Source of the DNA: an uncultured Oscillospiraceae bacterium
GTDB taxonomy: Bacteria > Bacillota_A > Clostridia > Oscillospirales > Acutalibacteraceae
Assembly: GCA_910589395.1 (NCBI GenBank)
Contig: CAJUTL010000033.1
Span: 1 to 31,596, forward strand
Length of the DNA: 31,596 bases
Direction of reading: 5' to 3'
The notes below the pieces were generated by a model. The model had not been told where the DNA came from. It worked only from the letters and a program-made list of their open reading frames with translations, and searched no databases. Within the stretch, counting starts at the first letter, position 1. Each line of letters begins with the position of its first letter. This document shows positions 23,241-30,346 of this stretch, piece after piece. Position numbers and translations under genes: made by a program.

Positions 23241-23639
23241 ATGAGCAATAAAATTCAGGGAGTGCACCACATTGCCGTAAAGCCCACGGCGGAGCAGTAT
23301 GAAAAAACGGTGGATTTCTACACCCGTCTGCTTGGCATGAAAGTGATCAGACAGTGGGGAGACCCGAAGTATCCCTGCCTGATGATATCCTGCGGGGACA
23401 ACAGCTGCATGGAGATTTTGGGGAGCGACGTGGAGCTTGCGCCCGGCGGGCCCCTGGCCCATGTCGCCTTTGCCACCGACCGGGTGGATGAGCTGGTAGA
23501 GGAAATTCGGAAAGAGGGCTATGAGATCACCACAGAACCGAAGGACGCTGATTTGAACGGCTTGGAGATCCGCATCGCTTTTCTTTACGGCCCTACCCAG
23601 GAGCATATCGAGCTGTTTTGGGAGAAGAGCGGCCGTTAG
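23241..23639 (+). CDS. VOC/glyoxalase-fold metalloprotein
   Basis: The 132-residue vicinal-oxygen-chelate protein begins KIQGVHHIAVKPTAEQYEKTVDFYTRLLGMKV, typical of lactoylglutathione lyase-like proteins. Four likely metal ligands are in place: His10 (or His9), Glu58 (CMEILG), His74 (LAHVAF) and Glu124 (HIELFWE). Substrate cannot be assigned: glyoxalase I, fosfomycin-resistance and lyase activities share this fold. CAGGAGGT precedes the ATG. It leads a short same-strand run with the Cys-rich gene 12 bp downstream. Confidence 0.85.
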   Translation: MSNKIQGVHHIAVKPTAEQYEKTVDFYTRLLGMKVIRQWGDPKYPCLMISCGDNSCMEILGSDVELAPGGPLAHVAFATDRVDELVEEIRKEGYEITTEPKDADLNGLEIRIAFLYGPTQEHIELFWEKSGR

Positions 23640-23651
23640 AGGGGAGCTTAT

Positions 23652-23996
23652 ATGGCGTTCGATTTTTCTCTTGTGACCGCCTGCGGCGAATCCTGTGCGG
23701 ATTGTCCGAAAAAGCGGAAGGGAATATGCCCGGGCTGTATCGAAGCGGACGGTTATGTTCCCGAGTGGGCGGATTCCGGACGGTGCAGAGTTCATGCCTG
23801 TACCAGGGAACACGGCGCGCTGTTTTGCGGACTTTGTGAAAGCTTCCCCTGCGAAAAGCTGCCCGGCATGGTTTCCTGGAATCCTGACTGCATACAGCAT
23901 TTCAATAGATTGAGAGAACAATACCGGAAGCAGACGGCTTGTTCCGTGGAAGAAATTCAGGGTAAGGGTGAGCTGAAATGGAAGAAATCAAATTGA
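23652..23996 (+). CDS. Cysteine-rich DUF3795-type protein
   Basis: This 114-residue soluble protein is full of paired cysteines: CGESCADCPKKRKGICPGC (Cys11, 15, 18, 26, 29), then CRVHAC, FCGLCESFPC. The pattern fits the DUF3795 family found in anaerobes, probably zinc or Fe-S binding; function unknown. Its last 19 bases overlap the start of the fumarase-beta gene, so the two are probably translated together. Confidence 0.8.
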   Translation: MAFDFSLVTACGESCADCPKKRKGICPGCIEADGYVPEWADSGRCRVHACTREHGALFCGLCESFPCEKLPGMVSWNPDCIQHFNRLREQYRKQTACSVEEIQGKGELKWKKSN

Positions 23997-24505
23997 ATAC
24001 TGCCGAGCTCGAGGAGAAAGCGGCTTCTCTGCGGGCCGGGCAGCGGGTGCTGCTTTCCGGTACAGTCTATACTTCCCGGGACGCCGCTCATAAAAGGATC
24101 ACAGAGCTGCTGGATCGGGGAGAACAGCCGCCCTATGAGCTTAAAGGAGCGGCTGTTTACTATGCCGGGCCTACGCCTGCGCCGGAGGGGCTTCCCATTG
24201 GCTCCTGCGGCCCCACTACCAGCGGCAGAATGGATCCCTATACCCCAAGGTTTCTGGATCTGGGCCTCAAGTGCATGATCGGCAAGGGAAAGCGCAGCGG
24301 AGAAGTGATAGAAGCCATGAAGCGCAATGAGGCCGTGTACCTCTGTGCCATCGGCGGAGCGGGGGCGCTGGCGGCAAACTGTATTGAGAAGGCGGAGGTG
24401 ATCGCGTTTTCCGATCTCGGCTGTGAATCGGTGAAACGCCTGACCTTGAAGGATTTTCCCCTGATCGTGGCTATCGACAGTACCGGGAAGAGCATTGTGC
24501 TTTAG
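23978..24505 (+). CDS. Class I fumarase / tartrate dehydratase beta-type subunit
   Basis: The 175-residue protein matches the C-terminal (beta) domain of Fe-S hydro-lyases such as two-subunit class I fumarase and TtdB. Visible motifs are LSGTVYTSRDAAHKRI, GAAVYYAGPTPAPEGLPIGSCGPTTSGRMDPYTPRFLDLG, MIGKGKRS and AIGGAGALAANCI. The beta subunit supplies part of the active site, but the 4Fe-4S cluster sits on the alpha subunit. No alpha-subunit gene is nearby, so the partner must be elsewhere or the protein has another role. Length is normal for the beta subunit. Confidence 0.85.
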   Translation: MEEIKLNTAELEEKAASLRAGQRVLLSGTVYTSRDAAHKRITELLDRGEQPPYELKGAAVYYAGPTPAPEGLPIGSCGPTTSGRMDPYTPRFLDLGLKCMIGKGKRSGEVIEAMKRNEAVYLCAIGGAGALAANCIEKAEVIAFSDLGCESVKRLTLKDFPLIVAIDSTGKSIVL

Positions 24506-24516
24506 AGTATGAAACG

Positions 24517-24541
24517 GCGGCCGAAAGGCCGCGCTTTACTT
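24517..24541 (+). terminator. GAAA-capped hairpin after the fumarase-beta gene
   Basis: GCGGCC (24517-24522), loop GAAA and GGCCGC (24527-24532) form a very stable hairpin, followed by the loosely T-rich gctttactttt. It lies 11 bp after the stop and would be inside the CDF gene if the earlier ATG 24509 were used, which argues for the later start. Confidence 0.6.
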
Positions 24542-24565
24542 TTCAGTAAGAGAGGCTGGAGATTT

Positions 24566-25750
24566 ATGTTTGACGCGTTGATGAGGCTGCTCGTTAAAGA
24601 TTACGATCATTCCGAAAGGCCGGAGGTTCGGGAAAAAAGCGGGCGCGCGGCGGGGGCGGTGGGAATTGCCACCAACCTTCTGCTGTTTCTGGTCAAGCTT
24701 GCGGCGGGACTTCTTTCCCACAGTGTGGCGATCATGGCGGACGCCATCAACAATCTGACTGATTCCGGCTCTTCGGTGATCATGCTGGTGGGCTTCAAAC
24801 TGGCGGGAAAACCGGCCGATGAAAAGCACCCCTTTGGTCACGCCAGAATAGAATATCTTTCCGGAGTGATCGTTTCTTTCATCGTGCTGTTTTTAGGGCT
24901 TCAGCTGGGCATGAGCTCTGTGGAGAAAATCTTTTCTCCGGAAGCGGCGGATTTTTCCCTTCTGACCTTTGGAATTTTAGCCGCGTCCATTTTGATCAAG
25001 CTCTGGCAGTTTTTCTTTTACCGCAGCGTGGGAAAGAAGCTGGATTCCGAGGCTATCTTCGCCACCTCGGCGGACAGCCGCAACGATGCCATTACCACAG
25101 CGGTGGTGCTGGCGGGCGCAGTGTTTACCCGGTTTACCGATTTGAATCTGGACGGTTGGCTGGGTCTTGTTGTGGCGGTGTTTATTGTGGTTTCCGGCGT
25201 AAAGCTCATTATGGAAACCGGCAACCCCCTATTGGGTGTAGCACCGGATCCGGAGCTGGTGCGCTCCATCTATACAAAAATTTTAGCTTATGACGGGATC
25301 ATTGGCCTGCACGATCTGGCAGTACACAATTATGGGGCAGGCAGGTGCTTCGCTTCCGTTCACTGCGAGGTACCGGCGGAAGAGGATATTTTGAAAAGCC
25401 ACGATATCATCGATAATATTGAGCGGGATTTTCTCGCAAAAGAAAATATTCATCTGGTGATTCATCTGGATCCCGTGATCACCGGGGACGAGCGGACAAA
25501 CGCCCTTCGGGAGCAGGTGGAGGAATGTGTGAAAACGCTGTACCCACAGGTATCGATCCACGATTTCCGAGTGGTATGGGGCGTTACCCATTCCAATGTG
25601 GTGTTTGATATCGCCGCGCCCTTTTCTATGAAGGAAAGCGATGGGGAGATCGTTCAAAGGATCTCTGCCGAAATCGAAAAGCTTGATCCTTCCTACCGTT
25701 CCGTGCTCACCGTTGACCGGGAGGGTGTAGTCAATTCCCTGGAAAGCTGA
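24566..25750 (+). CDS. Cation diffusion facilitator exporter, probably Mn(II)-type
   Basis: The 394-residue CDF transporter has six predicted transmembrane helices followed by a cytoplasmic ferredoxin-like domain and a C-terminal extension. TM2 carries ADAINNLTDSGSS (Asn62xxxAsp66) and TM5 carries SADSRND (Asp170xxxAsp174). Zinc exporters such as YiiP have Asp-Asp / His-Asp at these places. The Asn-Asp / Asp-Asp set is what I recall for manganese exporters (MntE, MneP/MneS). KHPFGHARIEYLSG is a usual CDF loop. ATG 24566 has AGAGGCTGGAG upstream. Metal identity is inferred. Confidence 0.88.
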   Translation: MFDALMRLLVKDYDHSERPEVREKSGRAAGAVGIATNLLLFLVKLAAGLLSHSVAIMADAINNLTDSGSSVIMLVGFKLAGKPADEKHPFGHARIEYLSGVIVSFIVLFLGLQLGMSSVEKIFSPEAADFSLLTFGILAASILIKLWQFFFYRSVGKKLDSEAIFATSADSRNDAITTAVVLAGAVFTRFTDLNLDGWLGLVVAVFIVVSGVKLIMETGNPLLGVAPDPELVRSIYTKILAYDGIIGLHDLAVHNYGAGRCFASVHCEVPAEEDILKSHDIIDNIERDFLAKENIHLVIHLDPVITGDERTNALREQVEECVKTLYPQVSIHDFRVVWGVTHSNVVFDIAAPFSMKESDGEIVQRISAEIEKLDPSYRSVLTVDREGVVNSLES

Positions 25751-25789
25751 AATTTTTTGCCGCTCTCTGAGTTGTTGGAGGTAGTACAA

Positions 25790-26350
25790 ATGACGGAGAA
25801 AAAACCAGGCTGCGGAAAGCTTATTCTGGAAACAGAACGTTTGCTTTTGCGGGAAATGACACAGGCAGACCTTGACGCGCTGTGTAAAATACTGTGTGAT
25901 GAAGATGTTATGCGCGCCGCTTATGAAAGCGTGTTTACCCGGGAGGAAGCCCAGGGGTGGCTTAATAGGCATCTGAAACGGTATCGGGAATACGGCTTTG
26001 GGCTTTGGGCAGTCGTGCTGAAGGAAACAGGGAAGATGATCGGCCAGTGCGGCCTGACCCTCCAAAACTGGAAAGAAAAAGAAATTTTGGAAATCGGCTA
26101 TTTGTTCCAAAAAGCGTATTGGCACAAGGGCTATGCACAGGAAGCGGCGATCGCCTGCAGAGAATACGCTTTTTCCGCGCTTCACGCGGACTGCGTGTAC
26201 TCCACCATCAGAGATACCCATATCGCCTCACAAAAGGTAGCCGTGCGAAACGGAATGAGGGTGGTGGACGAAGCTGTGAAAAATTTCAGAGGCGTCGATA
26301 TGAATTTCTTTCTCTATGCTGTGAAGAACGCGAAAGGCTTAACTGAGTAG
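25790..26350 (+). CDS. GNAT family N-acetyltransferase (RimJ/RimL-like)
   Basis: The 186-residue protein begins LILETERLLLREMTQADLDAL, the start typical of the RimJ/RimL/Acetyltransf_3 branch. The acetyl-CoA loop is YWHKGYAQEAAIACREYAF, and DTHIASQKVAVRNGMR forms the C-terminal segment. Substrate unknown (ribosomal protein, small amine or antibiotic). ATG 25790 has GGAGGT upstream; the frame extends to TTG 25757 without support. It is the last gene before the repeat island. Confidence 0.88.
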   Translation: MTEKKPGCGKLILETERLLLREMTQADLDALCKILCDEDVMRAAYESVFTREEAQGWLNRHLKRYREYGFGLWAVVLKETGKMIGQCGLTLQNWKEKEILEIGYLFQKAYWHKGYAQEAAIACREYAFSALHADCVYSTIRDTHIASQKVAVRNGMRVVDEAVKNFRGVDMNFFLYAVKNAKGLTE

Positions 26351-26506
26351 TTGTGAGTAGTTAGTTGTTAGAGAAGAGCAGACGCCGATTGCGTTTTGTG
26401 CAATGAGCAACGAACAATGAAAATCAAGAGCAGCTAAATTGGAATTTGGCGTGTTAGTCGTTAGCCGTTAGTCGTTAGTCGTTAGTCGTGAGTAGTTAGT
26501 TGTTAG
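26345..26506 (+). repeat. GTTAGTN heptamer arrays with AAATTGGAATTT box
   Basis: A short array (gtagttg-tgagtag-ttagttg) at about 26346-26370 is followed after about 80 bp by seven full 7-bp units, GTTAGTC/GTTAGCC/GTGAGTA/GTTAGTT, at 26453-26501 plus GTTAG. The box ctAAATTGGAATTTggc (about 26436-26450) sits directly before the second array. The same pair of motifs, inverted, is at 264-313. There is no coding potential. The regular 7-bp step suggests slippage expansion. Confidence 0.75.
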
Positions 26507-26526
26507 AAAGGGAAAAGATCTCTCCT

Positions 26527-26618
26527 TGTCATTCTGAGCGAAGCGAAGAATCTTGTCCTTGACCTTTTGCCAGGAATTAAAGACGAGATCCTTCGTCACT
26601 GCGTTCCTCAGGATGACA
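26527..26618. repeat. 92-bp interrupted palindromic repeat, copy 3
   Basis: This is the same element as 4-95 and 150-241: TGTCATTCTGAG outer arm, GAAGAATCTTGTCC inner arm, and matching right arms ending GGATGACA. It is more diverged (several changes in both arms, some breaking pairs). It is followed by gggaactgt..caaattggaatttggcgg, the same flank as copy 1. Confidence 0.85.
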
Positions 26619-26673
26619 CAAGGGAACTGTGTGGCAAATTGGAATTTGGCGGGCTGACGAATAGCAGAAATCC

Positions 26674-26832
26674 CTTGCCTCCCCTGAAAGGGGAGGTGGC
26701 GCGTCAAAGCCGTGGCGGAGAGGTTCCAACTCACTGAAAACCCATATAGAACCTGCGTTTTACCAACTTTCCGACAGGAACCCCTCAGTCATGCTAACGC
26801 ATGCCAGCTCCCCTTTCAGGGGTGAGCGCGTC
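26674..26832. repeat. Inverted pair of CTCCCCTGAAAGGGGAG-type repeats
   Basis: The left copy has CCTCCCCT (26678-26685), loop GAA and AGGGGAGG (26689-26696), then TGGCGCG and GAGGTTCC. The right copy is the same in reverse: GGAACCCCTC (about 26777-26786), CGCATGCCAG, then CTCCCCTTTCAGGGG. The two copies face each other around about 45 bp. A third copy in the left-hand orientation is at 31551-31566. Non-coding. Confidence 0.7.
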
Positions 26833-26845
26833 CCGGTGGGGGGAA

Positions 26846-26980
26846 GGTCTCCAGTGGAGAACTCAGCTGTCGCTTCAGACATTGCTGAACGTGCCCCACT
26901 GGGGCACAGCAACCGCTCTGACCCGTTCTCGTTTGTCAACTCGGTCGTTGCTGGACGTGTGCCACCGGCACACAGCAACC
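26846..26980. repeat. Tandem triloop hairpin repeats
   Basis: Three short hairpins with 3-nt loops follow one another: TCTCC-AGT-GGAGA (26848-26860), GTGCCCC-ACT-GGGGCAC (from about 26891) and GTGTGCC-ACC-GGCACAC (from about 26956). The last two are embedded in a shared frame TTGCTGRACG..CAGCAACC, spaced about 65 bp. The stems differ in sequence yet keep pairing, so they covary. A related GGTCTCC-GGT-GGAGACC hairpin is at 31571-31587. A GCGGCG-TCT-CGCCGC hairpin at 27089-27103 lies in the rest of the island, which I read as non-coding. Confidence 0.65.
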
Positions 26981-27160
26981 GAGCCGACAGGCGAGAAAGC
27001 CAAGGTTTTATGGAAAATATAATTTACCGGTGTCCCTGTGGTCGGGTCAGAAATCATTTTCCTGCACCAAGTAGGGGCACGAGTGGCCGCGGCGTCTCGC
27101 CGCTAAACTATCATTTTATCGCTCTGCCCTTCCTTGCTCCTTGTATCTGCCGTCCAGCAT

Positions 27161-27207
27161 TGAAAAAAGCGCGTTGCAGTTTTCTTCTGCAACGCGCTCT
27201 TTTTCAA
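27161..27207 (-). terminator. Terminator of trkAH (bidirectional)
   Basis: AGCGCGTTGCAG (27168-27179) and CTGCAACGCGCT (27187-27198) form a perfect 12-bp stem with loop TTTTCTT, extended by TGAAAAA / TTTTTCA arms. A-rich and T-rich flanks give a U-tract on both strands. It lies 19 bp beyond the trkH stop codon. Confidence 0.9.
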
Positions 27208-27225
27208 ATTCACAGTAGTTACGCT

Positions 27226-28677
27226 TCAGCTTTTTTTCCAGGCCTGGGGAACAAAGAGCATCAGTACGGGGAAAAGCTCCAGACGTCCCGCCAGCATGTT
27301 GAAGGAAAGAACCAATTTACTGAAGCCCGAAAAGTGCGAATAATTGCTCATAGGGCCTACCAAATCCATTCCGGGGCCAATGTTGTTAAGGCAGGCCAGC
27401 ACGGCGGTAACGTTGGTTTCTATCGAGCGTTCGTCCACAGAAATCAGCAAAACGGAAAGGATCGCGGTAAGGGCGTATACGGCAAGGTAGCTGTAGGTGT
27501 TCTGGATCACATCTTCGCTGACTACCTGGTCGTCCATGTGGACCACCGAAACAGACCGGGGCATCAACATTCGCTTGACGCTTCTTTTGCTGGCCTTGAA
27601 CATCAGCAAAACTCTGGCGGATTTGATGCCGCCGCCGGTAGAGCCGGCACAGGCGCCGAAAATCATCAACGCGACCAAAAGGGCTTTGGAAAAAGCGGGC
27701 CACAGGTTAAAATCTACTGTGGAAAAGCCGGTAGTGGTCATAATGGAGGAAACCTGAAAGGCCGCATGGTGCAGAGCGTCCTTCACGCTTCCCTGAAACA
27801 GGGGAAGAATATTCCAGGTGATCAGGGCAATGGAGCCAAGCATCACTCCCAAATAAAGGCGAAGCTCCTGATTGCACAGAACCCGGGAAAACTGCCGCAG
27901 AAGCAGCAGATAGAAAATGCTGAAATTGATGCCGAACAGGGCCATGAACACAGTGCAGACCGTTTGCAGATAGGGGCTGTAGCCAGCCATGCTGTCATTT
28001 TTTACCCCGAAGCCGCCGGTGCCGGCGGTGCCAAAAGCAGTACAGAAGCTGTCAAAGAGAGACATGCCGCCCAGCAGCAGCAAAACGATTTGTATCAACG
28101 TCAGGCCGATATAGATCGTGTAAAGGATCTTGGCGCTCTTTTGCAGCTGCGGCACCAGCTTGTCCACCTGGGGGCCGGGGCTTTCCGCCCGCATCACATG
28201 CAGCAGGGAATTTTTTCCCTTGCCCATGGGAACCACCGCCAGCAAAAAGACCAGCACGCCCATGCCGCCCAGCCAGTGTGTAAAGCTGCGCCAGTAAAGC
28301 AGCCCCTTGGAAAGGCCTTCTACATTGAGAAGAATGCTGGCTCCCGTTGTGGTAAAGCCGGATACGGTCTCGAAAATGCAGTCGATAAAATTGGGGATCT
28401 CTCCACTGAGGAAAAAAGGGAGCGCCCCTGTAAGAGATACGGCGATCCAGCACAATGCCACGCTGAGAAAGCCTTCCTGGGCGCCGATCTCCCTGGTTCG
28501 GGGAGGAAGCAGAAAGGTAATAAGGCTCAGCAGGGCAGAGAGCACCACGGCGGCACAAAGGCCCATAATGGCGGACCATTCCTGACAAAACAGAGAAATG
28601 ACAAGGGCGGGCAGCATGCAAATGGCCCCTACCCGAAGAATGTAGCATACCAGCCGGAGGATCATTCTGTGATTCAT
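27226..28677 (-). CDS. trkH: TrkH/KtrB-type potassium transporter, membrane subunit
   Basis: This 483-residue integral membrane protein of the SKT superfamily has four pore repeats. Visible filter regions include SGFTTTGAS, FGTAGTGGFG, SSIMTTTGFST and NNIGPGMDLVGP, plus THWLGGMGVLVF. It forms the K+ channel gated by TrkA. It lies on the minus strand 3 bp after trkA, so the two form one operon ending at the terminator 27161-27207. Length (483) is closer to TrkH than to the shorter KtrB. A large plus-strand ORF over the same bases is an antisense shadow. Confidence 0.95.
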   Translation of the reverse strand: MNHRMILRLVCYILRVGAICMLPALVISLFCQEWSAIMGLCAAVVLSALLSLITFLLPPRTREIGAQEGFLSVALCWIAVSLTGALPFFLSGEIPNFIDCIFETVSGFTTTGASILLNVEGLSKGLLYWRSFTHWLGGMGVLVFLLAVVPMGKGKNSLLHVMRAESPGPQVDKLVPQLQKSAKILYTIYIGLTLIQIVLLLLGGMSLFDSFCTAFGTAGTGGFGVKNDSMAGYSPYLQTVCTVFMALFGINFSIFYLLLLRQFSRVLCNQELRLYLGVMLGSIALITWNILPLFQGSVKDALHHAAFQVSSIMTTTGFSTVDFNLWPAFSKALLVALMIFGACAGSTGGGIKSARVLLMFKASKRSVKRMLMPRSVSVVHMDDQVVSEDVIQNTYSYLAVYALTAILSVLLISVDERSIETNVTAVLACLNNIGPGMDLVGPMSNYSHFSGFSKLVLSFNMLAGRLELFPVLMLFVPQAWKKS

Positions 28678-28680
28678 CGC

Positions 28681-30045
28681 TTAGTCCTCCAGAAAAATAT
28701 CGCTTAAATTATTGATAATACGGTCGGAGTTTACCACTACAATAACCGTGTCGTCCTTTTCAATGGTGTCGCTGCCCTGAGGGATAATGATACGGCCCTT
28801 GCGGGTCAGGCAGGCAATCAACGTATTCGGATAGAGCTTTATATCCGCCAGCCTTTTGCCAAGCTGAGGAAGCTGCTTGTTGGCCTGGAATTCCAAAGCC
28901 TCTACCTTGTCGCCTACAATGCGGTGTAAGGTCAGAGCAGATTCTCCCTTTCGGTTTCCCATGGCCCGTACATACCGCACGATATCATGGCAGCACAGAT
29001 CCTTCGGGCTGACCACGCAATCGATCCCCTTGCCGCCCAATACCTCGGTATATTCGGTGCGGTTGATTTTTGTAATGACCTTGAAGGTGCCGAGGTAGTT
29101 TGCGTACATGGAAACGATCAGGTTTTCTTCATCGATATCCGTCAGTGTTACCACAGCGTCTGCCTGGGCAAGCCCTTCGGAATCCAGAATATTTTTGTCA
29201 GAGCCGTCAGCGTGGATAATGGTGGCCTTGGGAAGCAGCTCCGCAAGCTCCTGGCACCGTGTTTCATCAATTTCCAAAAGCTTTACATTGGCCCCTGTGC
29301 GCAAAAGATTTTCCGCCAGGTAGAAGGCGATGCGGCTGCCGCCGATGATCATCACGTCCTTTACCTTCTTTTGGGTCAGCCCCAAATTGCGAATGAGCTT
29401 TGCCAGGTCGCTGGAGGAGGCGGTGAAGGAAAGGCGGTCTCCGGGCTTCAGGCGGAAATTTCCGTCCGGAATAAAGACCTCATTCCCACGCTCTACCGCG
29501 CATACCAGTACCTTTACCTTTACTTTTTTTGTCAGCTCCGCCAAGGTAGCGCCCACTAACGGGCTGCCCTCCCGCAGTTCGACCTCCACGATCTCCACCC
29601 GGCCCTTCGCGAAGGAATCCCGCTTTAAGAAGGAAGGGAACTGCAAAAGCCGGAAAATCTCATGGGCTGTGGAATACTCGGGGTTGATGACCAGGCTTAC
29701 GCCCAGTTCTTCCTTCAACAGAAAAAGCTGGTGGTAATAATCGGGATTGCGAACCCGCGCAATGGTGTGCTTGCACCCAAGCTTTCTTGCCAAAATGCAG
29801 CATAAAATATTGGTTTCATCGGCGGAGGTGGCGGCAATGAGAAGATCGCTGTTGTCCACATTGGCCATTTTCTGGATCTTCAGGGTGGCCCCGTTTCCAT
29901 GGACAACGCTGACGTCCCAGGATTGCTGCATTTCCTCCAATACCATTTTGTTGTTGTCGATCACAACAACGTCATGCCCTTCTCTGGAGAGCTGTACGGT
30001 CAAAGCGGAGCCTACTTTTCCGTCGCCTACGATCACAATTTTCAT
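28681..30045 (-). CDS. trkA: TrkA potassium uptake regulator with two RCK modules
   Basis: This 454-residue cytosolic protein gates TrkH in response to nucleotides. It has two Rossmann RCK_N domains (MKIVIVGDGKVGSALTVQL, and MIIGGSRIAFYLAENLL from about residue 230). Each is followed by an RCK_C/TrkA_C domain (VELREGSPLVGATLAEL.., FQANKQLPQLGKRLADI..). ATG 30045 has AAGGAAG 9 bp upstream. The frame stays open 29 codons further with no conserved residues. It precedes trkH in the operon and has its own promoter at 30133-30161. Confidence 0.95.
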   Translation of the reverse strand: MKIVIVGDGKVGSALTVQLSREGHDVVVIDNNKMVLEEMQQSWDVSVVHGNGATLKIQKMANVDNSDLLIAATSADETNILCCILARKLGCKHTIARVRNPDYYHQLFLLKEELGVSLVINPEYSTAHEIFRLLQFPSFLKRDSFAKGRVEIVEVELREGSPLVGATLAELTKKVKVKVLVCAVERGNEVFIPDGNFRLKPGDRLSFTASSSDLAKLIRNLGLTQKKVKDVMIIGGSRIAFYLAENLLRTGANVKLLEIDETRCQELAELLPKATIIHADGSDKNILDSEGLAQADAVVTLTDIDEENLIVSMYANYLGTFKVITKINRTEYTEVLGGKGIDCVVSPKDLCCHDIVRYVRAMGNRKGESALTLHRIVGDKVEALEFQANKQLPQLGKRLADIKLYPNTLIACLTRKGRIIIPQGSDTIEKDDTVIVVVNSDRIINNLSDIFLED

Positions 30046-30070
30046 ATCCCTAAACTTCCTTGCGCCTGTA

Positions 30071-30094
30071 CTCTGAAAAAGTTTTTCAGCAGAG
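30071..30094 (-). promoter_or_regulatory. Palindrome in the trkA leader
   Basis: CTCTGAAAAA-G-TTTTTCAG-C-AGAG spans 30071-30094, a near-perfect palindrome between the trkA promoter and its start codon. It could be an operator or a leader hairpin. No regulator is identified. Confidence 0.4.
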
Positions 30095-30132
30095 CTCCGG
30101 CCATCAAAAGTGGGATACCCTGCTAACAGCAT

Positions 30133-30161
30133 ATCCTATCACAAACCTGTCGAAGTGGCAA
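30133..30161 (-). promoter_or_regulatory. Promoter of trkA-trkH
   Basis: On the minus strand, TTGCCA (30161-30156), a 17-bp spacer and TAGGAT (30138-30133) preceded by TGA form an extended -10 sigma-A promoter. The transcript would start near 30126, about 80 nt before the trkA ATG. Confidence 0.7.
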
Positions 30162-30264
30162 GGGGTTTTTCAGAACCGCTGGCTTTTTGTCAGAAAGCTG
30201 GCAGTCGGCAAAGAAATGGAGCAAGTATAAAAAGTGGAACACGCTCTGTTCGCTTCGCCGAAAT

Positions 30265-30322
30265 AGGAAAAAGCATTCCTCTTTTGTGGCCAATGGCATT
30301 AAAAAGAGAAATGCTTTTTCCT
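30265..30322 (-). terminator. Long hairpin terminator after mscL
   Basis: AGGAAAAAGCATT (30265-30277) and AATGCTTTTTCCT (30310-30322) form a 13-bp perfect stem. The interior also pairs (TCTTTT with AAAAAGA, GCC-AAT-GGC at the apex). It separates mscL from the trkA promoter and lies 24 bp past the mscL stop on the minus strand. Confidence 0.75.
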
Positions 30323-30346
30323 GCGGAAATTGGAAGCTGCGCTATT

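Noticed and set aside
26453..26506. Heptamer array considered as CRISPR or as attachment site
   Set aside because: Units of 7 bp without spacers, no cas genes and no integrase.
26846..26980. Triloop units considered as CRISPR repeats
   Set aside because: Only two full units, stems differ, spacer-like parts are not uniform and there is no cas gene.
26801..27022. 73-residue ORF with VPHWGTAT and VCHRHTAT repeats
   Set aside because: The repeated peptide comes from the triloop hairpin DNA repeats; no ribosome site or conserved protein character.
26791..28707. 638-residue plus-strand ORF
   Set aside because: Its first part is translated repeat DNA and the rest is antisense to trkH, whose minus-strand product has clear TrkH motifs, a start and context.
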